From Scylla paramamosain (taxonomy: Eukaryota > Arthropoda > Malacostraca > Decapoda > Portunidae): a stretch of DNA of 64,000 nucleotides. Shown in pieces: positions 1 through 12,651 of the stretch. The translations under genes were made by a program, and so were the position numbers. The stretch spans positions 347,001 to 411,000 of the forward strand of contig NW_026973739.1 of NCBI RefSeq assembly GCF_035594125.1, written 5' to 3'. The notes below the pieces were generated by a model. That model ran no database searches and was not told the origin of the DNA. It saw nothing but the letters and a program-made list of their open reading frames with translations. Every line of letters begins with the position of its first letter. The stretch's first letter is position 1.

Positions 1-127
1 TAATGCATTAGACGAGATTGTTTACTGGGGAAATCTTCTTGGTGGAATTTTTATAGAAAATATGGTGGTGAGGAAAGAGAACTTATGATGTACGATTTAC
101 TCTATACTTACGTATCTATAGTGTGTT

Positions 128-3049
128 TCTTTTTTTCTTTTTTTTATGTAAGAGGGTCACTGGCAGAGGGCAACTAAAATCCAATAAAAAATGCCCACTG
201 AAATGCCAGTCCCATAAAAGGGTCAAGGCAGTAGTCAAAAATTGATGAATAAGTGTCTTGAAACCTCCCTCTTGAAGGAATTCAAGTCAGTGTAAGTGGA
301 AATACAGTAGCAGGCAGGGACTTCCAGAGTTTATAAGAGAAAGAGATAAATGACTCAGAATACTGGTTAACTCTTGCGTTAGAAAGGTGGACAGAATAAG
401 AGTGAGAGAAAAAAGAAAGACTTGTGCAGCGAGGCCGCGGGAGGAGGGGAGGCATGCAGTTAGCAAGATCAGAAGAGCAGTTAGCATGAACATAGCGGTA
501 GAAGACAGCTAGAGATGCAACACTGCAGCGATGACAGAGAGGCTGAAGACAGTCAGTTAAAGGAGAGGAGTTCATGAGACAAAAAGCTCTTGATTCCAAC
601 CTGTCTAGAAGAGCAGTATGAGTGGAATCCCCCCAGACATGTGAAGCATACTCCATACATGGACGGATAAGGCCCTTGTACAGAGTTAGTAGCTGAGTAG
701 GGGGGGGGTGAGAAAAACTGGCGGAGACGTCTCAGAACACCTAACTTAATAGAAGCTGATTTAGCTAGAGATGAGATGTGAAGTTTCCAGTTCAGACTAT
801 AAGTAAAGGTTGTGTCGAGCTGATGTAGGGAGGGATTGAGTTTTTTAGGCATTAAACAATACCAAGTTTGCTCTGCCCCAATCAGAAATTTAAGAAAGAT
901 CAGAAGTCAAGCGTTCTGTGGCTTCCCTGCGTGAAATGTTTACTTCCTGAATGGTTGGACGTCTATGAAGAGACGTGGAAAAGTGCAGGTATCATCAGTG
1001 TAGGAGTGGATAGGACAAGAAGTTTGGTTTAGATCATTAATGAATAATAAGAAGAGAGTGGGTGACAGGAAAGAACCCTGAGGAACACCACGGTTAATAG
1101 ATTTAGGAGAACAACAGTGACCGTCTACCACAGCAGCAATAGAACGGTCAGAAAGGAAACTTGAGATGAAGTTACAGAGAGAAGGAAAGAAACCATAGGA
1201 GGGTACTTTGGAAATCAAGGCTTTGTGCCAGACTCTATCAAAAGCTTTTGATATGTCCAAGGCAATAGCAAAAGTTTCACCAAAATCTCTAAAACAAGAT
1301 GACCAAGACTCAGTAAGGAAATCCAGTAGATCACCAGTACAGCGGCCTTGACGGAACCCATACTGGTGATCAGATAGAAGGTTGTGAAGTGATAGATGTT
1401 TAAGAATCTTCCTGTTGAGGATAGATTAAAAAAATGTAGATAGGTAGAAAATTAAAGCAATAGGACGGTAGTTTGAGGGTTTAGAACGGTCACCCTTTTT
1501 AGAAACAGGCTGAATGTAGGCAGACTTCCAGCAAGAAGGAAAGGTAGATGTTGACAGACAGAGCTGAAAGAGTTTGACTAGGCAAGGTGCAAGCACGGAG
1601 GCACAGTTTCGAAGAACAATAGAAGGGACCCCATCAGGTCCATAAGCCCTCCGAGGGTTTAGGCCAGCAAAGAGCATGGAAAAAATCATTGCGTAGAATT
1701 TTAATAGGTAGCATGAAGTAGTCAGAGGGTGGAGGAGAAGGAGGAACAAGTCCAGAATCGTCCAAGGTAGTTCTTAGCAAAGGTTTGAGCGAATAGTTCA
1801 GCTTTAGAAATAGATGTGATAGCAGTGGTGCCATCTGGTTGAAATAAAGGAGGGAAAGAAGATGCAAAGTTATTGGAGATATTTTTGGCTGGATGCCTGA
1901 AGTCACGAGGGGAATTAGATCTTGAAAGGTTTTGACACTTTTTATTAATGAAGGAGTTTTTAGCTAGCCGGAGAACACACTTGACATGGTTCTGGGCAGA
2001 AATATAAAGTGCATGAGATTCTGGTGATGGAAGGCTTAAGTACGTTTTGTGGGCCATCTTTCTATCATGTATAGCACGAGAACAAGCTGTGTTAAACCAA
2101 GGTTTGGAAGGTTTAGATTGAGAAAGAGTGAGGAATGTACGCCTCCATGCCAGTCACTATCACCTCTGTTATGTGGTCAGCACATAAAGACGGGTCTCTG
2201 ACACGGAAGCAGTAGTCATTCCAAAGAAAATCAGCATAATACTTCCTTAGGTACCTCCAACTAGCAGAGACAAAACGCCAGAGGCACCTTCGCTTAGGGG
2301 GATCCTGAGGAGGGATTGGAGCGATAGGAGAAGATACAGATATGAGATTGTGAGTGGAGGAGCCCAATGGAGAAGAAAGGGTGACAGCATAAGCAGAAGG
2401 ATTAGAGGTCAGGAAAAGGTCAAGAATGTTGGGCGCATCTCCAAGACGGTCAGGAATACGAGTAGGGTGTTGCACCAATTGCTCTAGGTCGTGGAGGATA
2501 GCAAAGTTGAAGGCTAGTTCAACTGGATGGTCAGTGCAGGGAGAGGAAAGCCAAAGCTGGTGGTGAACATTGAAGACTCCAAGAATGGAGATCTCTGCAA
2601 AAGGGAAGAGGGTCAGAATGTGCTCCACTTTGGAAGTTAAGTAGTCAAAGAATTTCTTATAGTCAGAGCAGTTACGTGAGAGGTATACAGCACAGATAAA
2701 TTTAGTTTGAGAGTGACTCTGTAATCGTAGCCAGATGGTGGAAAACTCGGAAGATTCACGAGGGCGGCCACAAGAGCAGGTTAAGTCATTGCGCACATAA
2801 GCGCAACATCCAGCTTTGAATCGAAAATGGGGATAGAGAAAGTAGGAGGGAACAGAAAAAGGGCTACTGTCAGTTGCCTGAGACGCCTGAGTTTCAGTGA
2901 GGAAAAGAAGATGAGGTTTTGAAAAGGAGAGGTGGTGTTCTACAGATTGAAAATTAGATCTTAGACCGCGAATGTTGCAGAAGTTAATGAAGAAAAAGTT
3001 GAGGGGAGTGTCAAGACACTTAGGGTCGTTGACAAAAAGGCAGTCTAGG
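128..3049 (-). mobile_element. Family 1 LINE, copy A (5'-truncated, decayed)
   Basis: Non-LTR retrotransposon read from high to low coordinates. The endonuclease part (2113-2796) shows [12 protein letters not shown], where other copies have ILGDFNVHH, and an SSTHN where others have SSDHN, so two endonuclease acidic positions are altered. Reverse transcriptase is split over several frames (1426-2057, 940-1260) and keeps DISKAFDRVWH and GVPQGS, but the catalytic box reads YTDD instead of YADD. The C-terminal part is at 282-852. The 3' end is an A-run (T-run on the plus strand near 128-146) after the family 3' signature. Homology to the fuller 5' ends of copies H and I stops near 3049. Clearly inactive. 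Family assignment beyond jockey/CR1-like is inference. Confidence 0.85.
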
Positions 3050-4245
<1,196 letters not shown>

Positions 4246-4305
4246 TACAATGTACAATGAGATAACGCAATGAAGGAAGTAATAATGCTAAAAGAGAAAA
4301 GACAA

Positions 4306-4310
<5 letters not shown>

Positions 4311-4365
<55 letters not shown>
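4311..4365. repeat. (GA)n microsatellite
   Basis: Perfect GA array of about 27 units. Confidence 0.95.
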
Positions 4366-4367
<2 letters not shown>

Positions 4368-5021
4368 AAGGGCACAGAAACTAGATGTACGATTCTAAGT
4401 GGCCGCTCGCTGCAGCAACTTACTATAAAAGTTTCCGTGCCGTGACACTCTCCTTCCCCAATTAACTTACCTTATTTCCCTTTGATCAATCAGTTTGAGT
4501 CTCACACAATTCACACCCATAAGAGTTGCCATTGACAATGAAATAATCAGTGTTCATCTGTGTATCATGAATGCTATTTATGGGTTTGTTGTATTTTTGG
4601 GAAGGATTGTTTCTGCGTATGTAGTGTGTCCATTGTTCGTTCGCTGACGTGACAGCGTCTCGGTGATGCCAGTCGGGCAGGCCTGAGCCAGTCCTGCCGC
4701 TCCACACTCCGTGGATAGGTCACCCTGCAACCGTGCTGCTCGTAGGCAAGGTGATGGTGACTTTGTCTCTTGTGCGTTTGGATGTGGTGGAGCAAGGTGC
4801 CCACGGTGTGGAGCCGGTGCAAGGGCTCAGGACTGCTTTGGGCTCCCCAGGACCAGTAGTGTTACGCTGCATGAAATTAAACATTTGACAATGCTCAACC
4901 CAGCTATTCTCGTCCTACAATCTGGCCCCTTTTATTTGCTCAAGAGTATTTTTAAAAGTAAAGTTATTTATTCAAGTAAAGACTGCTCGAGGAGCGGTTG
5001 TGGACGCAGGTCTGTATGTCA

Positions 5022-5022
<1 letters not shown>
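4366..5022. other. No recognisable gene
   Basis: Mixed-composition sequence. A long plus-strand frame crosses it (4711-5475), but much of that frame is translated AAT and GT microsatellite, and the remainder has no domain I recognise. Not called as a gene. Confidence 0.45.
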
Positions 5023-5052
<30 letters not shown>

Positions 5053-5064
5053 ATTAATATTAAT

Positions 5065-5130
<66 letters not shown>
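5023..5130. repeat. (AAT)n microsatellite, imperfect at its start
   Basis: AAT trinucleotide array with a few AAT/ATT switches in its first 50 bases. Confidence 0.95.
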
Positions 5131-5133
<3 letters not shown>

Positions 5134-5170
5134 CGGTTTATTATCAAGGTAGTTCATAAACTGAAAATGT

Positions 5171-5230
5171 ACAGAGGGGATGGGGAAATACCAGATGGGA
5201 TGGGGAAATACCAGAGGGGATGGGGAAATA
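5171..5230. repeat. Minisatellite, 20-base unit x 3
   Basis: Three head-to-tail copies of a 20-base unit of the form CCAGAGGGGATGGGGAAATA, with one T/G difference in the middle copy. Confidence 0.9.
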
Positions 5231-5269
5231 ACATTAATCCTAAAGCTAAGTCTAATCTAGAAACGAAAA

Positions 5270-5367
<98 letters not shown>
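5270..5367. repeat. (GT)n microsatellite
   Basis: GT array with a single AT interruption near 5297. Confidence 0.96.
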
Positions 5368-5368
<1 letters not shown>

Positions 5369-6192
5369 GCAACCCCCCTCTTCTCTCCACACCTTTAGCA
5401 GCAGCGAGGGTAAGCGGTTGGAGCACTTTCTCACGCCAGACGCTATCCTGTTGTTGGAAAAAGCAGAAATACTGAGACATGCTCAAATATTTATCATGGA
5501 CAAAGGCGGGATACTAGGTAGCCGGATCAGTTGCCTTAAGGGGAATAAGTGAGTCATTATCGGCAGTACGCCCGGCCCTTTTATGTAGAATAGGAGTCTC
5601 CATAGTGGTCTTCCAGTAAGTGTAGTAGTGGATTACACACTACACCCAGGGAGGCAACTTCTCTGCTGTACAAGTGTACAAATCGTGTTTTATGCACAGT
5701 GAGCGGCGATGGACCCTCCTGTGTGTTCATGAGCACACTTCGTTTTGTAATAGTTTGATTTGTCTCTTATTAGTGTCTTTGTTTGTTTTAAATGCTACTG
5801 CTGGCTGATGCATGTCAGCCACAGAAGATCTAAGTAATTAACCGTGTAGTAAACTTTACTCCCAATCTAGGTCCTGGCAAGGTCTGTCGTCCATGAGGCA
5901 GTAAATGATACTACTTGGCTTGAGGCTATAATACACTTTTGGGTAGTGAGAGGGCTGTCACGGTGGGTGGAACCTTAATGGGGGTATTACCTCGATCATT
6001 TGTGTGTTATTATTTGTTAACCGTTTTTCCTAGATGTGGTTGTTGATTCCTCTGCAGCTGTGGGTGTTAAGTGCTGTTTGGACTATTTCCATTGTCTGTG
6101 GGTAGGTAAAACATACTGACGACCTCAAATTAGTGTGGCCTGGAGTTACAACTATTGTGAAAAGGTTGCATGAGTCACATACCGTGCTATTG
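5368..6192. other. No recognisable gene
   Basis: About 800 bases of apparently low-copy sequence. I find no long open frame, no transposon motif and no clear exon. Confidence 0.45.
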
Positions 6193-7180
6193 TTTTAATT
6201 TTTTCACTATCTAAAGTTTTTAAATCTATCCTCATTAGGAAGATTATTAAATATCTATCATTTCACAACCTTCTGTCTGATCGCCAGTATGGGTTCCATC
6301 ATGGCCACTCTATTGGTGATCTTCTGGCTCTTCTTACTGACACTTTTAGAGATTTTGGCGAAACTTTTGCTGTTGACTTGGATATATCAAAAGCTATTGA
6401 TAGAGTCTGGCACAAAGTTTTGAATTCCAAACTATCCTCCTTTGGCTTCTATCTTTCTCTCTCTTTAACTTCATCTCAAGTTTCCCTTTTGATCGTTCTA
6501 TCGCTGCTGTGCTAGACGGTCACTGTTCTTCTCCTAAATCTATTAACAGTGGTGTTCCCAAAGGTTCTTTCATATCACCCACTCTTTTCGCATTATTCAT
6601 CAATGATCTTCTAAATCAAACTTCTTATCTTATCCATTTATCCACCTAAACTTATCCACTCCTACGCTGATGTATGCTTCCCATGTCTGAGGGCGTTCCA
6701 TTCATACCGCTCTTCTAGACAGGATGGAATCAAAAGCTTTTCTTCTCATCATCTCCTCTCCTCTAACTGACTGTCTTCAGCCTCTCTCTCATCGCCGCTA
6801 TGTTGCATCTCTAGCTGTCTTCTACCGCTATTTTCATGTTAACTGCTCTTCTGATCTTGCTAACTGCATGCCTTCCCTACACCCATGGCCTCGCTGCACA
6901 AGACTCTTCTTTTTCTTACCTCTACTCTGTCCACCTCTCTAATGCAAGAGTTAACCAGTATTCTCAATCATTTATCTCTTTCTCAGGTAAAGTCTGGAAC
7001 TCCCTGTCTCCTTCTTTATTTTCACCTTCCTATGACTTGAACTCCTTCAAGAAGGATATTTTAAGGCATTTAGCTTTCAGTTTATAACTAGTGCTATGGA
7101 TCCTTCGGGGACTGTCATCTCAGAGAGACTTTTTTTTGTATATCTCTCTTTCGGCGGCGTCCTTCGTATATGTGAAAAAA
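6193..7180 (+). mobile_element. Family 1 LINE, copy B (truncated, internal deletion)
   Basis: Starts in the RT domain (reading VFKSILIRKI-like just before the finger region) and ends in the family 3' region followed by an A-run at about 7177-7186. An internal deletion near 6673 joins the YADD codons directly to the later YASHV segment, removing roughly 400 bases. C-terminal coding is at 6724-7087. Several stops and frame changes; dead copy. A TA array starts immediately after its A-tail. Confidence 0.85.
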
Positions 7181-7187
7181 AAATCTT

Positions 7188-7190
<3 letters not shown>

Positions 7191-7276
<86 letters not shown>
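7191..7276. repeat. (TA)n microsatellite
   Basis: Perfect TA array just downstream of the A-rich end of LINE B. Confidence 0.96.
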
Positions 7277-7279
<3 letters not shown>

Positions 7280-7689
7280 ATATATCATGTTTAACTCAAA
7301 ATTTAAGGCACTGTACTTGTAAAAAGGGAGTGTCGATGAGCATGACGTCAGGACAGTTGCCTGGGCGTCTCCCACAGCCAACTCACTGTGTCCCCCTTGG
7401 CCGTCTGGCATACCAGCTTGCCTCAACATTTAATTTTCCTCTCTATTTTCCATTATTATACAAGAATGATAACTATTTTCCCATTATTGAACTCGAATAA
7501 GGAATGTGGGAATATTTAGTTGCAGGGGCATATGTTCTTGTCGTGTTTTTTTTTTTTTTTTATAATTTCCTCTTGGAGTGATTAATTTATGTTTTCGTGC
7601 CTAGTGAAATGGGACATTTACGTTAACCACACACACAAAAAAAAGTTATTGTGTGGTAATCAACCTCCACAATCGAGTAAAGAATTCAC
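7277..7689. other. No recognisable gene
   Basis: AT-rich sequence with a T-run at 7545-7561. Open frames here are mostly translated TA repeat. Nothing assignable. Confidence 0.4.
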
Positions 7690-8041
7690 ACTGAACCCAC
7701 AATATGAATCTTGATTGCCGAATATTTAAGAAATGATGGGGTCACAACACTTAAGTTTAGTTTAATGCTCACACTCCTCAGGATAGGCTGCACCCTCCCA
7801 ACACATGTGCTCCCATACATGGTCAACTCCTTCCCACCACGATGCACCACCTTTACCGTTACCCTCTCCATCGAGCACATCCTGCTTCACTGGATGAGTT
7901 ACCGGGAGGAGAGGCGGCCCTTGGCACCCGAGTCCCCGGCCTCCCGCTAACCCAGACCACCCTTCTGAATGATGAGCACCCGGATGTGGTTGACAGACTG
8001 ATGGTTTTCCTGAGTGTGACCAATTCAGTCAGAGAGCTGTG
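7690..8041 (+). pseudogene. Degenerate C-terminal Cys/His end of a LINE polyprotein
   Basis: Two overlapping plus frames (7711-7950 and 7842-8042) read together as LLRIGCTLPTHV, then RCTTFTVTLSIEHILLHW, then REERR and VVDRLMVFLSVTN before a stop at 8041. This resembles the region after RNase H in I/R1-type non-LTR elements, where a C-x2-C ... H ... C pattern follows an RIGHT-like motif. Here the second Cys reads Phe and the last reads Trp, and the frame shifts once. No other part of this element is seen nearby. Family assignment is inference. Confidence 0.5.
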
Positions 8042-8181
8042 ATCTACACGTGTAATGTCTAATATGTATTATACACTATGTATATTAAACTGATTAAATA
8101 TGTGAATTAAATGTGTAAATAAACGCAAGAAAGTGTTTCTGCATTGTGTACTGCGTGATTTTGATATGACTGTTTTCCCCA

Positions 8182-8418
<237 letters not shown>

Positions 8419-8574
8419 GAAGGTAATCAAACAAATAAAAAATAAGATAAAAGATTATAAAATCAATAAAAAATAAATTAAACAAATAGAAATTGGCAAA
8501 TACCCACGCTAGGGTGATTCATAGCAAGCGGCGACTTTCACTGCTTCCAGCAGTAGTGAGACCCTCAGTAAGGA

Positions 8575-9955
8575 TAACATGGAGCCACAGTGTTTAAGTT
8601 TCTTTCGACAAATATATAACTTTTTGTTTCTATCTAAGATATCTGAGCATGTGGTTCTCCACCACCTGAGGCAGCATTTGCAATCGGTGCAGGTTTTACC
8701 AAATAATCATTCCGCCTGTAGGCAACTACATTCAACAGAAACTACCCTGCGTTCGGTGGTGTACAATTAACTTGTACTCATGGACAATGGGGAGTGTGGT
8801 ATCATGATTGTATTGGATTTGAGTGTCGTGAAGGACACGGCGGAGCACAGTTCACTGCTTCAGGATTACAGAAACATTGGAATTGAGGGAGCAGCGCTTC
8901 ATTATCTGACAAGTTACCTCCAAAACAGAAAATAATGTTTGCAAATAATTTTTTCGCAAAATAAATAAATAACTAATAACTAAATAAAAAATTCTACGAA
9001 GAGGAGTCCTTCAAGGAAGTATGCTGGGTAAGATTTATTTTATGTATAAAACTTGCACATTTCCATAGAAGATATGGAGTTGACCGTCAAATGTATTTGT
9101 CGATGAATGATGTGGAAAATACTGAGGCCAAGCTGAGCAGAAGTATGGAAGATGTATGCAGATGGAGGAAGATTTTGATTGTTGGGAAGAAAAATGACCA
9201 CAGGAGGTTAGATATCTCCAGACTTAAGATTACTGATTGCGCCATGGCTATAGAGAAGGCAGTCAAAGACTTAGGTGTGATAATATACTGTAATTTATAA
9301 TTCAAAGATGAGATAAAGTAGGTGGTGCGAACAGCGGCATACCATCTCGGAAACATTTAATTTGTCAATAAATACTTGGATGAAAAGACAATTAAGCTGC
9401 TTGTTTATAACCAGGTAATGAGTAAGCTGGAATATTGCAATAAGCTTGATTAAGGCCTACCTAATTATCTGTAGAGGAAACTGCAAATTATTATGAAACA
9501 ACACTGCCACCTATAAATGTACACTGGCTACCGATCCAGGCACGTATACTTTACAATCTACAGAATATGTATTTTGACTTAACAAGCAGTACAATTTGGC
9601 TAAGCTGGATACATGATGGATCTACTGGACACTGGTGTATCATTGAGACACTGTCTACACCAACATAGACCTCTAAGCCCAGAGTAAATTTGGAAGTAGG
9701 TTTCAGTGCCTTAGAAAAGAGTGTTCCTTGGTTCTATAGTGAACTACCTGAGACTAAAGAACAGCGGCAACTTGGAAACTTTTAAGAAAAACTCTGAAGA
9801 ATCACTTATTCACTAAATCCTACGTTGTTATATATGTGCATTGAGGATGGTTTTCTGTGCTGACATAACTGTCGCCGACGGCCCTGCAGAGCACTGGAGT
9901 GTAAATGGATCAGGGCCTGAAACCTCATCAATGATTAATGATCAATGATCAACAA
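8575..9955 (+). mobile_element. Relic CR1/Rex-like LINE reverse transcriptase
   Basis: Frames read with stops and shifts: 8579-8770 gives FLSKISEHVVLHHL and STETTLRSVV (finger region), followed after frame changes by a GIMIVLDLSVVKD-like stretch (motif A, altered), a GVLQGSMLG-like stretch near 9000 (motif B), and 9091-9300 with an AIEKAVKDLGVIIY segment typical of the thumb after the active site. Later pieces match the usual C-terminal LETFKK and SLIH tail, and the 3' end has ATGATCA-type short repeats near 9930-9950. Old and inactive. Subfamily is uncertain. Confidence 0.6.
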
Positions 9956-9956
9956 A

Positions 9957-10600
9957 TAGTTGTGGCACCAACGTGCCTGCCGCGATGCCACCACGTCATC
10001 ACTTGCTGGCCTGAAGGTGTTGATGGTCTGGTTGGCGGTGTATGATGCATACTTGGGGTCCATTCAGTCCCCTTGGGTGAAGATTTGTATGTTTGACCTC
10101 AACTGGGTCACAGGGGCTGCACTAGCCTTTAATGTTGTGAACTACCTCGAAATGAGGGCCGCGCTCTTGGACTTATTGGGGAAGTATCGCAATGTCCTGG
10201 CACTACCTGGAGAACCCTTAGGTGTGACCGATCGAGCGGAACACCACATTAGGTTAAAACCAAACACTAAGCCAGTATATATACCAGTCTTCCTCATAGT
10301 CAGAGGGCGACTGTAGATGACATGATTCATGACATGATTGACAAGGGAGTGATTCAAGAATCGTGCTCTCCTTCGAATTCAATAATCTTTTTGGTTCCCA
10401 AGAAAGATAAATCTTTCAGGCTGGTAATCGATTTCTGACGGGTCAATGATGTCACTGTGGATGATCATTATCTTTTACCTGTCCTGAGCGACCTTCTAAT
10501 GTCTTTAGGTCGTGGAAACAATTTTTTTTTCTAGTTTATACCTGTTGTCAGGATACTGGGAGGTTACCTTAGTACCCACATCACGGGAAATAACGGCGTT
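9957..10600 (+). pseudogene. Ty3/gypsy-like pol fragment (N-terminal RT)
   Basis: Frame 9960-10316 contains LLDLLGKYRNVLALPGE and EHHIRLKPNTKPVYIP, the approach to the RT domain of Ty3/gypsy-like polyproteins. After a frameshift it goes on with DDMIHDMIDKGVIQES, LVPKKDKSFRLVIDF followed by a stop, and DDHYLLPVL, fading near 10600. The catalytic box is not reached. It differs from the gypsy element at 17-23 kb. Confidence 0.7.
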
Positions 10601-10704
10601 CAGTACGTTAATAATGTGATTAATGTTTCCATCAGAAGAAAACTTTAGCACATTGTCATTTCATGGATGAAAATCAGGCATACTGCATGACTAAATCATT
10701 AGAA

Positions 10705-11664
10705 TTCTGAATTGGGATCATAATAATAGGTGATACTGGGTATCCCTTCGAGCCCTATAGTGCCCTTGGGCAACCCCATCACTGATGCAGAGCACCGAAT
10801 ATAACAGGGGCCATGCAGAAACTAGGGTCATTGTGGAGCAGACCATCGGGATGCTGAAGTCATTTCAGGTAATGAAAATAACATCTCTCCCTCTCCAAAA
10901 CAGTGACGGGGAGTAAAACATGCCATTGAAATTACGAAACAATTATGAACAGTTCATTCTTATTATAATAGTATAATATACTTTGTAGATATAGTTTTAT
11001 AAGTAATGAATCCTTTTGTAGTATGAAATCTCACTTTTCACAGGTGTCTGCAGTCTTCTGAAGATAGGCTACAATACAGACCCATCAAGTGTACAACAAT
11101 AACTAATGCAAGCCTGCTTCTGCACAACTGCTGCATCAAGTGATGTATTCCTGTTCCTGCTGATGTATGTACTTGTAACTTTCTGGTACTTGACAGGATA
11201 TATGAATATCATGGACTTTAGATCTAACCGAGTACGCCCATGAGTGTTCTTATATTATTTGTTAGGATAGTGAGATTTGTCAGATGTGTACGGACATTTA
11301 ACAAAAATGAACTTTTTTTTTTCCTACAACGGCGTCTTGAAAGTCCTTTGGGTTTAGGCTAGTTTTGGATCGTCAAAATGCTAAATGTCAAACTACATGA
11401 CTATTCCTTTCACACAATATAAACTTTAAACAAATGGAAGGGTTAGGTTCCAATCCCCAGATCTCTCAGATACTCACAAAAGTCTACTTATAGCTACCAC
11501 CTATTGCGGATGAAGATGTACCACATGCTGACGCCAACCCTGCTGTGCTGCGTACGGGTGAGCGTGCATTAGGCAGAATTGTGCAGCAGAAACTTCTACA
11601 AAACTTCTTCCAGCAATTAAGTATGAAAGTCAGGTATGACTTACTTGTGTCAGTAATCATGTGA
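10705..11664 (+). pseudogene. PIF/Harbinger (HARBI1-like) transposase pseudogene with two introns
   Basis: Three segments read as the C-terminal half of a Harbinger DDE transposase. Segment 1 (10705-10868) has IIIGDTGYP (second catalytic Asp) and EYNRGHAETRVIVEQTIG (catalytic Glu). Segment 2 (11044-11164) reads RCLQSSEDRLQYRPIK and SLLLHNCCIK. Segment 3 (11494-11664) reads HADANPAVLRTGERALGR and QQKLLQNFF. Between them lie GT-AG intervals 10869-11043 and 11165-11493 whose phases fit: an Arg codon is split AG/G at the first, and the second is codon-clean. Damage: frame change after GDTGYP, about 2 bases lost before segment 2, and an in-frame TGA after CCIK. The N-terminal half is not seen. Confidence 0.75.
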
Positions 11665-11961
11665 TGAGTGAAATAATGGTTTTCCACGTATCACTACATA
11701 CTAAATAAAAGAGATCAATGCATCATTTAATTTAATCAAATAATAAAACGGTTTGCTAGTATTAAGTATGAATAACACAAGTAAATACAAAATAATGAAA
11801 CGGTTTGCTAGAATTAGGTATAAAAAACACAAATAGATACAAAAAGACTTGTAGATCTATTTAAAACAAATAATTATCAATTACCAAAGTTTTTGGTAGT
11901 ACAAGAGACGCAAGGAAAAAAAAATCAACATATATGAGTATAGCTTAGGGCCTGTAAAGTA

Positions 11962-12650
<689 letters not shown>

Positions 12651-12651
12651 G

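Noticed and set aside
4711..5475. 254-residue plus frame
   Set aside because: About half is AAT and GT repeat translation and the rest has no recognisable domain.
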